DNA of 64,000 nt from Marchantia polymorpha subsp. ruderalis (lineage: Eukaryota > Streptophyta > Marchantiopsida > Marchantiales > Marchantiaceae), in the NCBI GenBank assembly GCA_037833965.1, contig AP031351.1:4414501-4478500 (forward strand). Reading direction: 5' to 3'. Both the position numbers and the translations under genes were made by a program. A model generated the notes under the pieces. That model did no database searches, was not told where the DNA came from, and worked only from the letters and a program-made list of their open reading frames with translations. Every line of letters starts with the position of its first letter. Position 1 is the stretch's first letter. Below are positions 37,329 to 49,809 of this stretch, piece by piece.

Positions 37329-39017
37329 TTACTTCCTTTGACCGCGATTGAATTCCCCAATAGTCTTGTACCAGCCTGCTAAAACAACGAAGGCGACTAT
37401 TCGGAGAATTCCCATGGTGCAAATTTCGAACAATGCGTGTGCAAGAGATGGCTGTGGGGACATGCCAGCCGTCACAGTACTCAACGTGAGACCTTCAAAG
37501 TTGCAAGTAATAGAAAATTGCCCAGCCTTCAAACCATGTATTGCCGCTTTGGCTACATCCATTGATTCCATGGCTCCACTTGATTCGGAGAGCTTAACTG
37601 TTAGTTCATGCTTCGTCTTGTTCTCTGTAAGGAGAAAACAGTCAACATAAGTTCACTCTAACAAGCACAAGCGGTCACGATGAATCAACGTCGGTCAAGT
37701 GGCCACCTGTCAGCTGATAAAAACGAACACCTCGTTCCGAATGTTTTAAATGACCACAAGCATAACTAACGCATCCAGACAGAGTCGAGAGGCAAGAGGC
37801 AAGCACGTAGCGCATCAGAACTTCTGCTCACCTTCGACAAAACCTGGAGTTTCAGTATCTGGTGGAAAGATCAACGACACACGAATGTTGTACTCCAAAA
37901 GCTCTTGCTGCAAACCTTCGGCCAGGCCACGCAGACCACCCTTTGTTGCAGAATATGCAGAGTAGCCATACAGAGATACCTTGAGGAACACAAAATCACA
38001 CGCAATGAAGTTTAATTACTTGAGACTTTTGCGACATACTGCTGTTAGGTGAGGTTCGATAATGTAATCATCAAGTTTGATACCCAAGATATTCAAACTC
38101 CAGTATCAAATACCAACAGTGGCTGCTGCTGGTGACAAGCTAAACTTATTGAAGCCTTTACAGCAAACTCTTATAAGTCAGGACAGCTTTCCGATGTAGT
38201 GAGATCTAACAACTCTACGGTCTCCGTTGTGAGATGCCTGGATTTGAAGACTCTTTTACTAAACTAAAACTGGTATACAGATGAAGCCCATTAAAACGCG
38301 GTTCTCATTATCATCATGGAAATGGTAGAAAGTTTTAGTGGCACCAATGCCTGCGTTTGGTTTCTTCAAAAACGGCTGATAATTGCCGTAACATTAGAAG
38401 CACGTAGGAAACAAGGTATGAAACCAGCATACCTGGGCTGCTTGTGAGCTGACGATGGAAATGCAGCCAGGACCTTCCGAGATCCTGCTTTTCATGTGAG
38501 GAATGGCCGCCTTAAGACAATGAAGGTTGCCTTTCAAATTGGTGTCCAGCATGTGATACATGCTATCCAGAGGCGTATCTTCAAACCTAGCCGGAGTTGA
38601 GACTCCATGCGAGCAGATAAGAACATCGATTGGTCCTAATTTTTCCACAGCTTCAGTTAAAGCCTTCTCAACGCTGGAGAAGTCTTTCACATCTGCACTG
38701 TATCCATACACCTGAGGTTTTCCGAATACTGCGAGCGGTTCTGCAGTATCAGCGAGGTTCTGCACTGTCTCTGGATAGCTGACTATCTCTTGACAGGCAG
38801 CTGTGAGCTTATCTGTATTCCGGCCAAGAATCGAGACCCGAGAGCCTTCCAGGACCGCTAACTTCGCCATCGACAATCCAATGCCGCTGGAACCCCCAGT
38901 AATAACCACATGGCGTGATCTCAAAGATATTCTCGTTGGTCGAGGACTGAGCAAACACCAAATCAAGAAGACGAATGCCGGCGCTAAGGCGACCAGAGCC
39001 CAGAGCCAGGCCATCAC
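37329..39017 (-). CDS. TSC10: 3-ketodihydrosphingosine reductase (TSC10/KDSR)
   Basis: Exons 39017-38433, 37979-37832 and 37624-37329 give 342 aa (Arabidopsis TSC10A is about 327). It reduces 3-ketodihydrosphingosine to dihydrosphingosine with NADPH, the second step of sphingolipid synthesis, at the ER membrane. Residues 3-24 are an N-terminal membrane anchor. TGGSSGIG at 40-47 is the SDR cofactor loop; the catalytic Ser191 (IVSSQ), Tyr204 and Lys208 (YSATK) have the family spacing; PPDTETPG follows. A second hydrophobic segment (ILRIVAFVVLAGWY) lies near the C-terminus, as in the family. The start could be Met1 or Met2. Splice sites are GT-AG, phases consistent, and the gene looks intact. 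A generic SDR is less likely given the two anchors and the DTETPG block. Confidence 0.93.
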
Positions 39018-40560
39018 TTTGCAGAAATCGTGTGGCTTACGATTTGCTTTCCCCTGCCTTCGGTCACTTCAATTTCCTGACAGGATGCCAGCAACCCGCG
39101 TACTCGACCTCTTGGAATGGATGCTCTGGAAATTTTGCTCACCACTCAATGTTTTGTAAAGTTCTGCAATTCACAGGAGAGGGTGAGCCAAACCTCAAAA
39201 CATGGGATCTGAGATCTCTAGATTGCTACTCAGCCTTGTTCAACCCTTCTATAATGACAAATCAGAGTCATCACACAATTCAGACTCTTGTTCTGCACTC
39301 TACCTATTTCGAACACAATCTACTTTCATACGCAATGGGGACTCGGGACTGAGGCATTATGTCATCATCTGTTTCAGCTCAACTCACGAGGACTAAAAAT
39401 TGCAGTATACAGAACAAACACGAAGTTCGGCTCAGCCCGACCACTCGTAGCTTGATTGGAATTCATACAAATTAATCAACTGTCGAGAAAAAGAGGAGAT
39501 TCATGCGCGAAAACCTGGCATATCAATGATCAAAGACACAGGGATTGCCTTCACTTCGAAAAGCTCTCTCAGTTAATATTGTGCGCCAATTCTCGGTGAG
39601 TGCCAACTCTCAACTCAACGTGAAAGCTGAGTTTGTAGCACACAGCTTTTAACATCACGGAAAGAAGCGACGCGGGACAAGCACACCACCACCTGCTCTG
39701 ATTCAATGCTACCAAGCAAGCAACAGAACTAGGCACTTTTACCCTGGATTGAAGTCAAAGGCACACGCCGAGGACAACCAGAGATGATGACCCCGCTCTC
39801 CGAAAGCAGGATACGAACAACCAGCTTACGATGTATCTTTTGTCGCCATCAACCTTCGCTTGACCTCACAAAGGAGGCCGCGCAGAACAACGAAAACAGA
39901 CGATTCTCTAGCTCTCCAACCTCAGGACCACAAGCCAGCCAATTTGAGAACGAGACAGCAACGACAATCGAATCAACCCCACTCTCGCTCTCGCAACCGA
40001 AAAATGATCCCGTCACATGTGACTCACCACGTACAATCGCACGCCTCCTCCTCCTTGTCACGATCAGAGGGCCACCGGAGCCATCGAGTGCAGCTGACGA
40101 TCCAATCCACCTCCGCGCTGCACCAACTGTAACCAGAAATCGCTCGAAATTTGGCGCCTCGAGCTCGACCTGCCTCACATACTCGCTTCCTCATCGTCTC
40201 CTCCTCCTCCCTCCCTCCCTCCCTCCCTCCCTCTCGCCTTGACGACGGACTTGGACCGAGCTCGGAAGCGCAATTCTTGGGCTGTGATGGCGTCGCTTTT
40301 CTTGAGCTGCAGCGTTCCTTTTGAACGTCTCCGGCGCCCGCCACTTCCACTTCCACTTTGCACCGCAGTCTTCCGAGCGCCGTCGCCCAGCGGCCACAGT
40401 CTTTACCCTCCGGCTTTCGCTAACTCCATTCCATCATCGCCCATTGACTCTCTCTCTCTCTCGCTTACTTTATCGGCCCTGCCAAAATTGCATTCGCAGC
40501 CGTTAGTCTTCGATAAATCCACGTGGTCGAGTGCTATGGTTTATTTTTAGATACGGGTTA
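39018..40560 (-). promoter_or_regulatory. TSC10 upstream region with CT/CCCT repeats
   Basis: The DNA before the TSC10 start is mixed in composition to about 39.7 kb, then GC-richer to about 40.5 kb. It contains a ccct array (40208-40232) and a ct array (40449-40464). ORFs on both strands (39784-40356) are low-complexity shadows. The transcription start is probably in the GC-rich part, which would need a leader intron or a long 5' UTR; not resolved. Confidence 0.4.
40208..40232 (-). repeat. (CCCT)n array, G-quadruplex on TSC10 sense strand
   Basis: Six CCC runs with single T spacers on the plus strand, so the minus (TSC10 sense) strand has six GGG runs with one-base loops. This is a canonical quadruplex motif about 1.2 kb before the TSC10 start codon. 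Confidence 0.6.
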
Positions 40561-43500
40561 TGAGTAAGTGAGTGAGTGCATCCATGTCCAAACCTTTGTC
40601 AGGAAGATTCTGCTAATCTAGCGGTTGGGCTAACTGTAGCAAATGATTATAGAGCGATTTTGGACAAAATATGTCCCAGTTTCATCGCCTTGCAGCACTT
40701 GTGTACTCTGTACAGTAAATTGAGTTTCTGGAGTTTCTGCGAGGAGGGAGAGAAAATAGCAAGTAGGAAGAAAACTGTGCTGTCAAGTTGAAATATTTAC
40801 TTTTAGATCGGGAACAATTAAATTCGAGTAAACTCATTTCTCAATGAAATATAACAATACTTAACCAGTGTTTTTATATGGTATGGAAGGGAGGGATCCC
40901 TTAAAAACTAAACTCGGATGATTTAATAGAAAAAAGTTCACGAATTATTTAAAACGAAAAGTAAAAGCCAAACTTGCCATGAAGACGTGTCGTCTTCGTA
41001 AGTTGCTGTACTGATCGGCAGAAGCATAGCTGAATAGCCTCGAATGAACATTTTTGAACTAAAAAATTATCTATCACATTCCCACCATGGCATGTAGAGA
41101 GATGCACATCTGTGTTCTGAACTCTGTAAGTTGCGGGGGCGAAGAGTCGATCTGCAATTTGTAGTATTCTAGAAAGGAGAGTAAACGTTGTATACGTGAT
41201 TTTCGTTATTAATACCAGTAGTTTGACTACGTACTCAAATTGTATACAGTGCGAGGTTGTATGATTATGAATTGCAGAATGATATAGCGAAAAGTGATCT
41301 CCGTTCAAGTACTACAAATATAATTCCCAAGGCATAATGCCCATATTCATGAAAAAGTCATTCAATGAAACAGTTATACACAAGTTACTTCCGTATGAAT
41401 TATCAGAAATCTTGCGCGATTGAAAACATCACCTTCCTCATATTATAACAAGCACTTGCTTTCCGAAAGGATAAGGAGTAATATAAATGTATGGTAAAAA
41501 GTCACTTATGGAACAAGATAAGTCAATACATCATCGTTTTAGAACTAAAAGTTGTTACTAGCATGGTGGAGCCAATAAGCACGAACCTACGCACTTACGA
41601 TGTTGCACACTTACTGAAGCAATAGCATAATAAATACTGTAGACCTACATTTTCACGAAATAGACAGGAGAAACGTGAAAACATCGTTGACTAGAGTGGA
41701 CATCATTGGCTATAGGTCAGTATACTTAATGTTGATGTAGAGGATGGGGAAGTTGGAGCATGGCAGTGATGTAAATATGCGCGATTGAGGTTAAAGTCGT
41801 GAAAACACAAACCCCAGAAGGCGTCGTCCAGCTCTTTGTCATTTCATATATGGACGGATAACCTCAGCGTTACAGATTCTGCTCAATCTTCTTATCTTAC
41901 AAGAGCTCGTCGCGTGCTCGCTCAATTACTATCAGAAGGTTTTCCAAAACTACAATATGGTGTACCATTGCTCACACCCGGTGCGCTTCTCAACGTACTT
42001 TCATCATCAACATAGCTACTCATGCTACTCATGGTGTATTATTTTCCTACATTGCTTAGTTTTTATACAGGTAAACCCCACGGTCTATTTCAGATAAAAA
42101 CACTAATTTAACAGCTCTCTCGATATGGAGATACTTTTTACGGTGCATGAACTACGGGCTTCACTCCTTTCACAGTATCCATCAAGATATTACAAAATTA
42201 AAGACGTCCTATAGATGCTACCTCGAGATTATGATCCACCCATTTAAGTAGTCAGTTATTCAGCATGTCCACACCGGGTAGCAACTAGCTGCTGTGTAAT
42301 TGCAAAGTAAGGTGAGATTGTAAGAGACCAACGTGAACGGATCACAAAGAAGTCATAAAGCTCGTCTTGAGTACTCGTAAAGCTGTGAGTGCCAACAGTA
42401 AAAGCTTGAAGTGGCTTAGATAATACTTTTTCATGTGGAAATCCACAACGAAACATACAAAGAAACTCCGGCCAAACGGCAGTGAGTGATGACAGTCGAT
42501 TCGAAATAGGAAATGGCAGAAACAAAAGCATCGGCACATAGCAGCAAATTAGAAAGAGCAAACAAATAGATAATTATGATAATTATTATGCTACCAACAA
42601 GTACATGGGAACTAGAGATGTTGAGTGGTGAATAACCGTAAATTAGTGCCGCCCTTAAAATACCAGGTTCCATGGAGCTACGTTGGTTAACCAAAACATT
42701 CTTCGTCTCTTGCATGCTAGAAAATGTCATGCATGCGCAACTCAAATCTGATTGACGACAAAATATTCAAGATGGGAAATCAGACAGTAATAGGAAAATG
42801 GCACGTGTTATGCATGAATTGAAGCTGAGAGGCAATGAGAGTACAAACACGTGCCCAATAACAAAAATCCCAGTCGCTGCAGAACGGTAGCATACATGGA
42901 GACAGTATTGGCCTCTTGCAGTAGTGAGAAAACGAAGTGCGCAATATAGACGAATCATTCTGGTAAGATAGTCCTACAAAGACAGTCACGTAGACTGAGC
43001 TGCTTCATCAGCTGATACAAAGTTGCATAGGTTTCTGCGCTGGCCCGCGCAAAGCTGGGACAACTCAAAGCCCAACAAAGCAAGGTGACAGCGATGGTTG
43101 TTGCCGAAACCTATGGACATGCTCTGAGGAGCAGAACAGCGAGTAGAAAAGCACTATGCTATAGAACTGAGAAGAGGTAGTATGGGCGTCATACGCTTCT
43201 CAACAAAAGTACTTCAACCATCCGACACACTTTGCTCCAGTGAACAACCACACGAAACCATATTTTATCCACATTTTGCTCCATTTAACTAACACAAATG
43301 AAACATACTAATCGCCAAATGAAAAAAGATAGAAAACTTGTATCATTTTCAACAGGGCTTTTACTTCAAATTTACAATACCTGAATCAATACACATCCTC
43401 TCAGTGGAGTTGGAATCTAATTTCCTCGACCGATATTGAAGGATATACCATTCGGAAAGGTTCTGAAAGATGAGACTGAAGCTAACTGTCTTTCATGAAA

Positions 43501-43690
43501 AAAGTAAGTGACAACCCGCAGTACTTTCCCGCAGACTTTACATTCTCTTCATTTGAATGGAAGTACCTTGAGGGTTGACACCAGTATGTAACCCTGCATG
43601 TGCATGTATAACATGTGCATGTTCCACAATGCTGGTTGAGTAGAATTAAGATAATTTTCACCACTAATCTACGACATTTGTTTGCTTCAA
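40561..43690. other. Intergenic, no gene seen
   Basis: Mixed to AT-rich DNA. Frames up to 119 codons (40949-41308 minus) show no motif. The last few hundred bases are probably the carrier gene's 3' UTR. Confidence 0.5.
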
Positions 43691-45659
43691 TTACCTACTT
43701 ACAGCCCTTGAGACTAAAGCTGCTCCAGTGAGAGTACCTACTGGGGTGGCAAGACCAGGCGGCAATTTTACTCCCTGAATCCTCTTCTTACCCTGCATAC
43801 TCCATTCGCGAATTGCAAGTAGAACAGCCCAAGTAGCTTCGGACGTCTTCTCTTTTATCATCAACATAAGAGCAGCTCCAAGCACTGTCTTCAAAATCTG
43901 GGCGTTTAGGCCTTTGTAGAAGCCGAAAAATCCTTCTCGATTCCAGATCAGAGAAAATGCCTGGTGCATTTTGCGGATAGGTTTGTCTTTGCTCTTATCC
44001 TTCACGTCATCGGTGTCTGCTGCCTGTATCATAACCTTCGACCTGAACAATGCGTGATGTGTAAGTAACACATACGACTTGGTTGTTATACAAGTTCATG
44101 GGCAAAGGCCGATTCGCTCATACATGCCGATCGCATCAATAAAAAGGTGTCAGTTTAAAAAAAGCAAGTGCACTTACCGGATAGCGGGATAGGTGATGAC
44201 CGTCGCTATGGACTTCGATAAGGCGCCCAGTAGAAAAGCGCTGAAGGCTGATAAGACGACTGGGGCTGGCTCTCCTGCGACTCCGACTTGCCCTCCTCGA
44301 AGAAGACGATATTTGAGTTGCTCAAAAACAGTATACTGGGATAGATCAAATCAAACCACAAACTGCATGAGATATTCACCTAGACACACTACTGGATCGT
44401 GTTATGAAATCATCAAGAACTACTATGTGAAGCAAACAACAAAGCAAGAGTTTATATGGTATAATATTCCTGCTTGAACAACTACGCATGCGCAAAAATT
44501 TGGTAAACTTTTGCAGATTCAGCTCCACCCTACGTACGCACAGAGAAGTATCCGTGACTTGAGATAATGTGGGTTATACTCTTCAGTGTCGAGATGCAAG
44601 CCTGAGTCCACGTCAGCTGTTCTACTCTTAAAGAAATATGATAGTCCAAACAATCTAAACAGTAAAATGCGTGGGACCTATTCTTCGCAAGGAAGAGCAG
44701 ATTCGTATCAGACTACAATACCTAGATGCCATTTACTGACATACCTGAATAGCAGGGTTGGAGCAGAGCACAAGAGACGGTTCTATTCCAGCCCAAAGTT
44801 CCTTCCAGGTACCCTCTCTGAATGTTTGCATGAGGGTTTTCGACTTGCCAAATGTGCTTGTTTGCATCCGAGCAGCAGCGGTATCTAGAGGCTGCAAGAT
44901 CCAAGCTGTATTTGTTCAAAAGCATTCCCATGATCGCTCGGAGGAAAAACAAGAACGACGATGATTATACGGGAGAAAACAGTAGAAGTTGTACGGATTA
45001 TACACAGTTGGTAAGAACGCATATGCTATACCTGAGTGAGAAGAGCAGTGCAGGCTCCCGCCGCTGCTGCCACTATGAGATTGGTTCCAGTACCCATGCG
45101 CTTAACCCCAGCGCGCTTGAGGTGATGGTTTTTGAAGAAGCTATAACTGTAGAAATAAATGAATTGGGACACGACTGATTGAAGGTTCTTTGTACCTAAT
45201 CCCTGATACAAGGATAGAATCTTCCGCGACTCCACAGCTTCCCATAGGACATCCAACAAACTCCTGACACATCAACAATATCTCGAAACCATAAGATTCG
45301 TGACTTTTTGAGCCATCTTTGAACTCTTCATAATCTAAAATGTATGCTCGAAAGTACGGAACAAGTTTTGGCAAACTATCATACTAGCAAATCCCACCAC
45401 ATGCCAATGTGCAAAAGACAGTAAGGTTATGAAAATGCTTCACATGAGACTCCGATAGTTGAGGTAATGCGGTTAAGCCCAAAAAACACGAAGTCTGTTG
45501 GATGGTGCGCTCTCACCTATACTTCCGCGCACTGCCTGCTGTACTCTCAGCTTGATACTTGGTCTTGCATGTGTCCAACGGATAAAGAATAGTTGTACTC
45601 AGGAGGCCCCCAACTGCTCCTGAACTCGCTTCTGCGAGGGCCTCAAAATCGAATCCCAT
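43691..45659 (-). CDS. PNC1: Peroxisomal adenine nucleotide carrier (PNC1/PNC2)
   Basis: Exons 45659-45517, 45263-45032, 44891-44745, 44335-44178 and 44042-43691 give 343 aa (Arabidopsis PNC1/2 about 322-331). The start [18 protein letters not shown] is typical. Three mitochondrial-carrier repeats show PLDTCK (27-32), PLDTAA (126-131) and YPAIRSK, the third diverged as in PNC proteins. [10 protein letters not shown] and [13 protein letters not shown] match the PNC matrix-loop and helix blocks. The protein imports ATP into peroxisomes in exchange for AMP/ADP for fatty-acid activation and beta-oxidation (family knowledge). The last codons read ...SRAVSR-stop, but a good donor (gtaagt) sits inside them at 43702, so an alternative C-terminus from a further exon is possible. 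PNC1 versus PNC2 cannot be decided. Confidence 0.92.
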
Positions 45660-47150
45660 GGTGTTTCACTTCGCCGAGAAAAAATAGTTTTCTGCTACTC
45701 TCTTCACCTTTTTGTATTTCAGCTCAGATTACCAGAAGTGTGGCAAGCTTCTAATCACCCGGATGTCCGAACTATCGATCTGCTTGTGAGAATTTCTCTC
45801 ACACAGTTTGGACCTCCGCTCTTAATTTTCGAAATGATTTGCATAACCCAAGTTTCCGATTCTACTCCAAGTTAATCCATCAACAGGAATCACAACGTTG
45901 AGAAGATCAGGTCTCACTGCTTGGTTCCCAGCTCTCAAGACCTGTTATATTCTGCAATTGATCTCGATGCAGTTTCTTCCTGATCGCACACTGCAGAATA
46001 ATAAACTGTAAGAGCGTGTCTCTGCGGACTTTAAAAAGAAGGTAACACCCCTGACAGAATTCAGATGTAATCGCGGAGCAATTCAGAACACAATCCAACT
46101 CCAATGCCTGGAACCAGAATTTCAATCAGTAATCTCAAACAAAATTCCATGAAAATCTCCAAAAATGCAATTGATTGAACTGCAGTATGCCTCATCATCC
46201 ACCACCGCCCGTAGGGCACACACACCCCACCGACAAACACATATTTGAAAAGACGCGACGAAAAACTGAAATTGGAGGGCAGATGATGAAATCATAATTT
46301 CCTCAACGCGCACTCCCAAGCTCGAAGCCTGCTGGTGCAACCCTGGGACGGGGGTGAGCTGCTAATTACCTACGCAATCGAATGGACTCGGAAGGCCAGA
46401 ATCCCGAAATGTCCGAGCCGATCGCAATTGTACGAGTGAGCAGAAGATGAGACGGAGGGATCTTCGTCTTCGGCCGGAGGAAAGAAGAACAGTGCAAGCA
46501 CAAGCAGAAGCAGAAATTGGCGTGTGTCCGAGCGTCTCTCCCGTGGCACCTCCTCTGTGTCGAGTATATCTGCTTGATCAGCCGACAGAGGGACTGCGGA
46601 TTCTTCCACGGGATCTGATGTGTACGAGGATTTGTAATAGCTGCCGGTCTCTACACGTTCCAGTTTTAGATTCCTGATACATATTCGACACGTGGTGGTG
46701 TTCCGGAAACAGTGGCGCCCGTCAATCAGAGCAGGCAGGCATTCATTCCGTCGCGGGGCGGGGCGATCGCGCTTCGTAGGCTGCTCTGCTCTCGCTACTC
46801 GCTACTCGAGCGCTCCACTTTTCGAAGCTGTGCCCATTCCGCGGCCTCCACATTTGCTAAAATTGGTGCTCGCCTGGAGCAGCACCCGCTTCCGAACTCC
46901 GAGTCTCCACATGCTCAGCGCTCGAATTCAGAACCGGCTCAGAAAGTCACGCGCGCCCGTGACCTGTCAGATCGGTGGTGCGCTACTTGCTCGCGTCCGG
47001 CCCCTTTGTCGCTAGTCAAAGATGACCGACCAGCCCCCTTCCTTGAACTTCCCCCCTCTTCTTGCCCCTCGCGTCATCCGTGTTGTGCATCCCAGTTGGG
47101 CACGCGTTCTTGGACTGCAGTAGTCACATGACTTTGAAACTCCACTCGTG
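45660..47150 (-). promoter_or_regulatory. Carrier gene promoter and 5' leader region
   Basis: Upstream DNA of the carrier gene. 45.7-46.3 kb is moderately AT-rich; 46.4-47.1 kb is a GC-rich island that ends abruptly in AT-rich repeats. The island is the most likely site of the promoter, with a leader intron between. ORFs on both strands here (up to 139 codons) are arginine/serine/proline-rich shadows. Confidence 0.4.
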
Positions 47151-47280
47151 ATACATGAGCTTCGATTTCATTTCTTATTATTCTCTATTGCAGATGTTCA
47201 AAGGGACTCAAGTCCATTTTTCTCTTAATCTTCATTATTCTATTGTTGTTGTTATTATTATTATTATTATTTTTCTTCTA

Positions 47281-47800
47281 GTGCAGGATACTCGAATCGC
47301 CTCAAGTATATTATTCTCTTCTTCATTAAAATATATATTTTCTAGCGCAGGATATTCAAATGGCCTCAAGTATATATTTCTATAGTTTTCAATTAAGTTC
47401 TGATTTTCGTTAAAAAAAAATTTTAGTGCAGCAAATCCAAATGTTCTCAAGTATGTACTCTTCTAGTTTTCAATTACACTCTTAGTTTTATTAAGAGACA
47501 TTCTTCTAGTGCATGATATTCAAATAGTCTCATGTATGTGTCTCTCTAGTTTTTAGTTACACTTTTAATTTTATTAACAGACATTATTCTAGTGCAGGAG
47601 ATTCAAATGGTCTCAAGTATGTGTCTCTCTAGTTTTTAATCACACTCTTAGTTTTAAAAAAATAAAATTATTCTGGTGCAGGATATTCAAATGGTCTCAA
47701 GTTTTATCTCTCTATTTCTAACTACACTCTGGTCTTACTCAAAAATATTCTTTTAGTGCAGGATATTCAAATGACCTCAAGTATAATTTTCTCCAATTTT
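47281..47800 (+). repeat. Minisatellite, 80-84 bp units, about 7 copies
   Basis: Units begin gtgcaggatattcaaatggtctcaag-like and start at 47281, 47345, 47426, 47509, 47592, 47676 and 47756 (spacings 64, 81, 83, 83, 84, 80). Each contains a tctctctagttttt block and a tta/attctagt end. Copies differ by roughly 10-25 %, so the array is old. An (att)n run precedes it at 47248-47272. Confidence 0.85.
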
Positions 47801-48420
47801 TTTTATTCTCTCTCTTATTATTCTCCAATTTATACCTGTTGATCTTTAGAAATTATTTGTGAGAGTGTGATTTATTACCTTATATGTAGTTACATATTAC
47901 TCCACCCATTAGATGTGTTATATGTTATGATAAGTGTAATAGCTTGGAATCAACTCAATCGAAACCAATCTAGAATTGATTTGGAAATATTAACTTCTGG
48001 TTCCTTGCGTTGTGATCATATGCTCTACAGAAAATATATTTAAGAGGGATAATGTACCATCCTCTCAAATGAGTCATGAGATTTAGCAGCCAAATATGGG
48101 CATCGCGAATACGCCCAAATTTTTATATTTCTACTCTTGAATTATATGGAGATGAGAACGACAATGTAACACTAGCCAAGAGAGCACAAAAAATCCCCCA
48201 ATTGCATCAGGCAGTTTATTTCTTTTCTTAGCATTATCGTGTGATCTATTTTTATCATTTTCTATAGCATAAAAATCAGGATATTCAATCTCTTAATCTC
48301 TTAGTAGAGTTCAATCATATCAAATGCAACAAACATAATTACCATGCTGATATTTGGCTAGTCTTCGGTTCCGTCTCTCTAAGACCATATGGGCTTTTCA
48401 ATACTTGGTCTTCCCTGTTA
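47801..48420. other. AT-rich spacer, no gene seen
   Basis: AT-rich sequence between the minisatellite and the GC island. No ORF or repeat of note. Confidence 0.5.
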
Positions 48421-49740
48421 GACAGGCCTGACAAAGCATCTGATTTTTTTACCTCGTCAATGTGCACCGATGGCAAGACTGTAGAAGCATCTGCAGCTTT
48501 CTTCGAAGCTGAAGTCAAATACGACCTCAGATTCGGCCGAGCTGTTGAACTTTTTCGGTCAGTCTTTTGTGCTTTCCGTCAATTAACTCGAGCCTATGAG
48601 AGCCTAAATTCTAACCACGATGGATTTGGCCCAGTTCCCATTCCCTCTGTTGGCTCCACGCCGCCTTGTTTCCCACGTTTCACCGTCCCTGCCATATCCC
48701 TTTTCCTTCATATTTTGCCGGTTGGCCCTTCGATCGCCGTCAGTGTCGAATGCCATGTCGTCAGCCTGGAGATGGATGTCCGTGAATTTCTCGTGAAACT
48801 TCTCGCCAAAGAGTCTCTTGCCATGGTGAGGGAAGATCTCATTGGTCGAGACGCAATGCTCCGAACCCTCACTTCGATCGCTCTGACCAAAACAGCGAAA
48901 CAGAAGGGTACCAGCAAACATTCAGAAGCGATCCCAGATTTGAAGATGCTCTCGACCATCTGAATGTTCTCCAGATCAGTGTCATGCAGTCGGCGATGAC
49001 TTACCATCCTTTCATTGGCTGAAAACTTAGCCAGTTCAGAGAATTGAAACTACGGGGAGGTGTACCTGCTTCTCCCCAATTCCACTAACTCCTCCTACTT
49101 CCCTCCTAATCATGGAAGCTGGACCATGATATCAGGTGAGTCTTACGTCATCTGTCACCTTCCCCAGCTTTGACTTCTCCTGATCAGAGCAAAAACCAGC
49201 ATTCGCCTTTCTCGCTGCTGCTGCCATTAAATTTGTCGAGATCCTCTCAACTGTTTCTTGTCCCGTTCAAGCCTTCCTTTCTCATTCCTCCCTAGAGTCG
49301 GATGGCGACTGGATTTCGAGTCAGTGGTTGTGAAGGATATGGCTCTCCTGTCCATTTGGCTCTCGGAATTGTGTCTCTAGTTGCCTTCGACATTCTGGAT
49401 AATGAAGTGGATAGCCCAATGTTCAATCCGGGAAAGGCAGGTTCGAACGTTGGCAGCGTCGCCCCTGTATGCCATTTCCATACACTACTACCTTCCAAAA
49501 CGCCTTATTTTGTCTTTCATTACTTTCTGATGAATTTGAAGAATGTCTTCATGGCATGAGAGTGGAGAACGAAACCGAAGAATTGCAAAGGCGAGGCCAA
49601 ACTTGGTTCTAGTGGAATTCGCCTCCGCTACTTGTGGTTGCCTTTTCCAAAATGTTTGCAGTAATGTAATTTCCAACAGTTTCGGGCAACTGCATAGTCC
49701 CCTGCACTTGGTACCGCGAAATTTCTTATGATAATCGTGC
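48421..49740. other. GC-richer island with unrecognised ORFs
   Basis: About 1.3 kb with near-balanced base composition inside AT-rich DNA. It carries a 168-codon plus-strand ORF from ATG 48460 to the stop at 48961-48963, with the block SLEMDVREFLVKLLAKESLA, and another plus ORF at 49302-49559. Minus-strand frames are also open in places (48604-48921, 48708-49007), so coding strand is uncertain. I recognise no family. It may be a retroelement fragment, a transposed gene piece or an unknown gene. Confidence 0.35.
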
Positions 49741-49776
49741 CCATTGGGATGATAAATCACTAATGTGTGACTAATA

Positions 49777-49809
49777 AATCAACGACTGATGTGACATCGG
49801 TCGTTGATT
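49777..49809. repeat. 33-bp near-perfect palindrome
   Basis: Two 16-bp arms (aatcaacgactgatgt and acatcggtcgttgatt) around a single central G with one mismatched pair. It lies at the right edge of the GC island where the DNA turns AT-rich. It could be a terminator-like hairpin, a transposon end, or chance. Confidence 0.7.

Noticed and set aside
46692..47131. Two overlapping plus-strand ORFs (107 and 139 codons)
   Set aside because: Arg/Ser/Pro-rich frames in a GC-rich promoter island; two frames are open at once, as expected from composition alone.
49436..49456. ggttcgaac, a possible tRNA B-box
   Set aside because: No A-box, acceptor stem or anticodon arm could be placed around it. A similar ggttcaaatc near 30506 also failed. 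No tRNA gene was found by eye; tRNAscan would be decisive.
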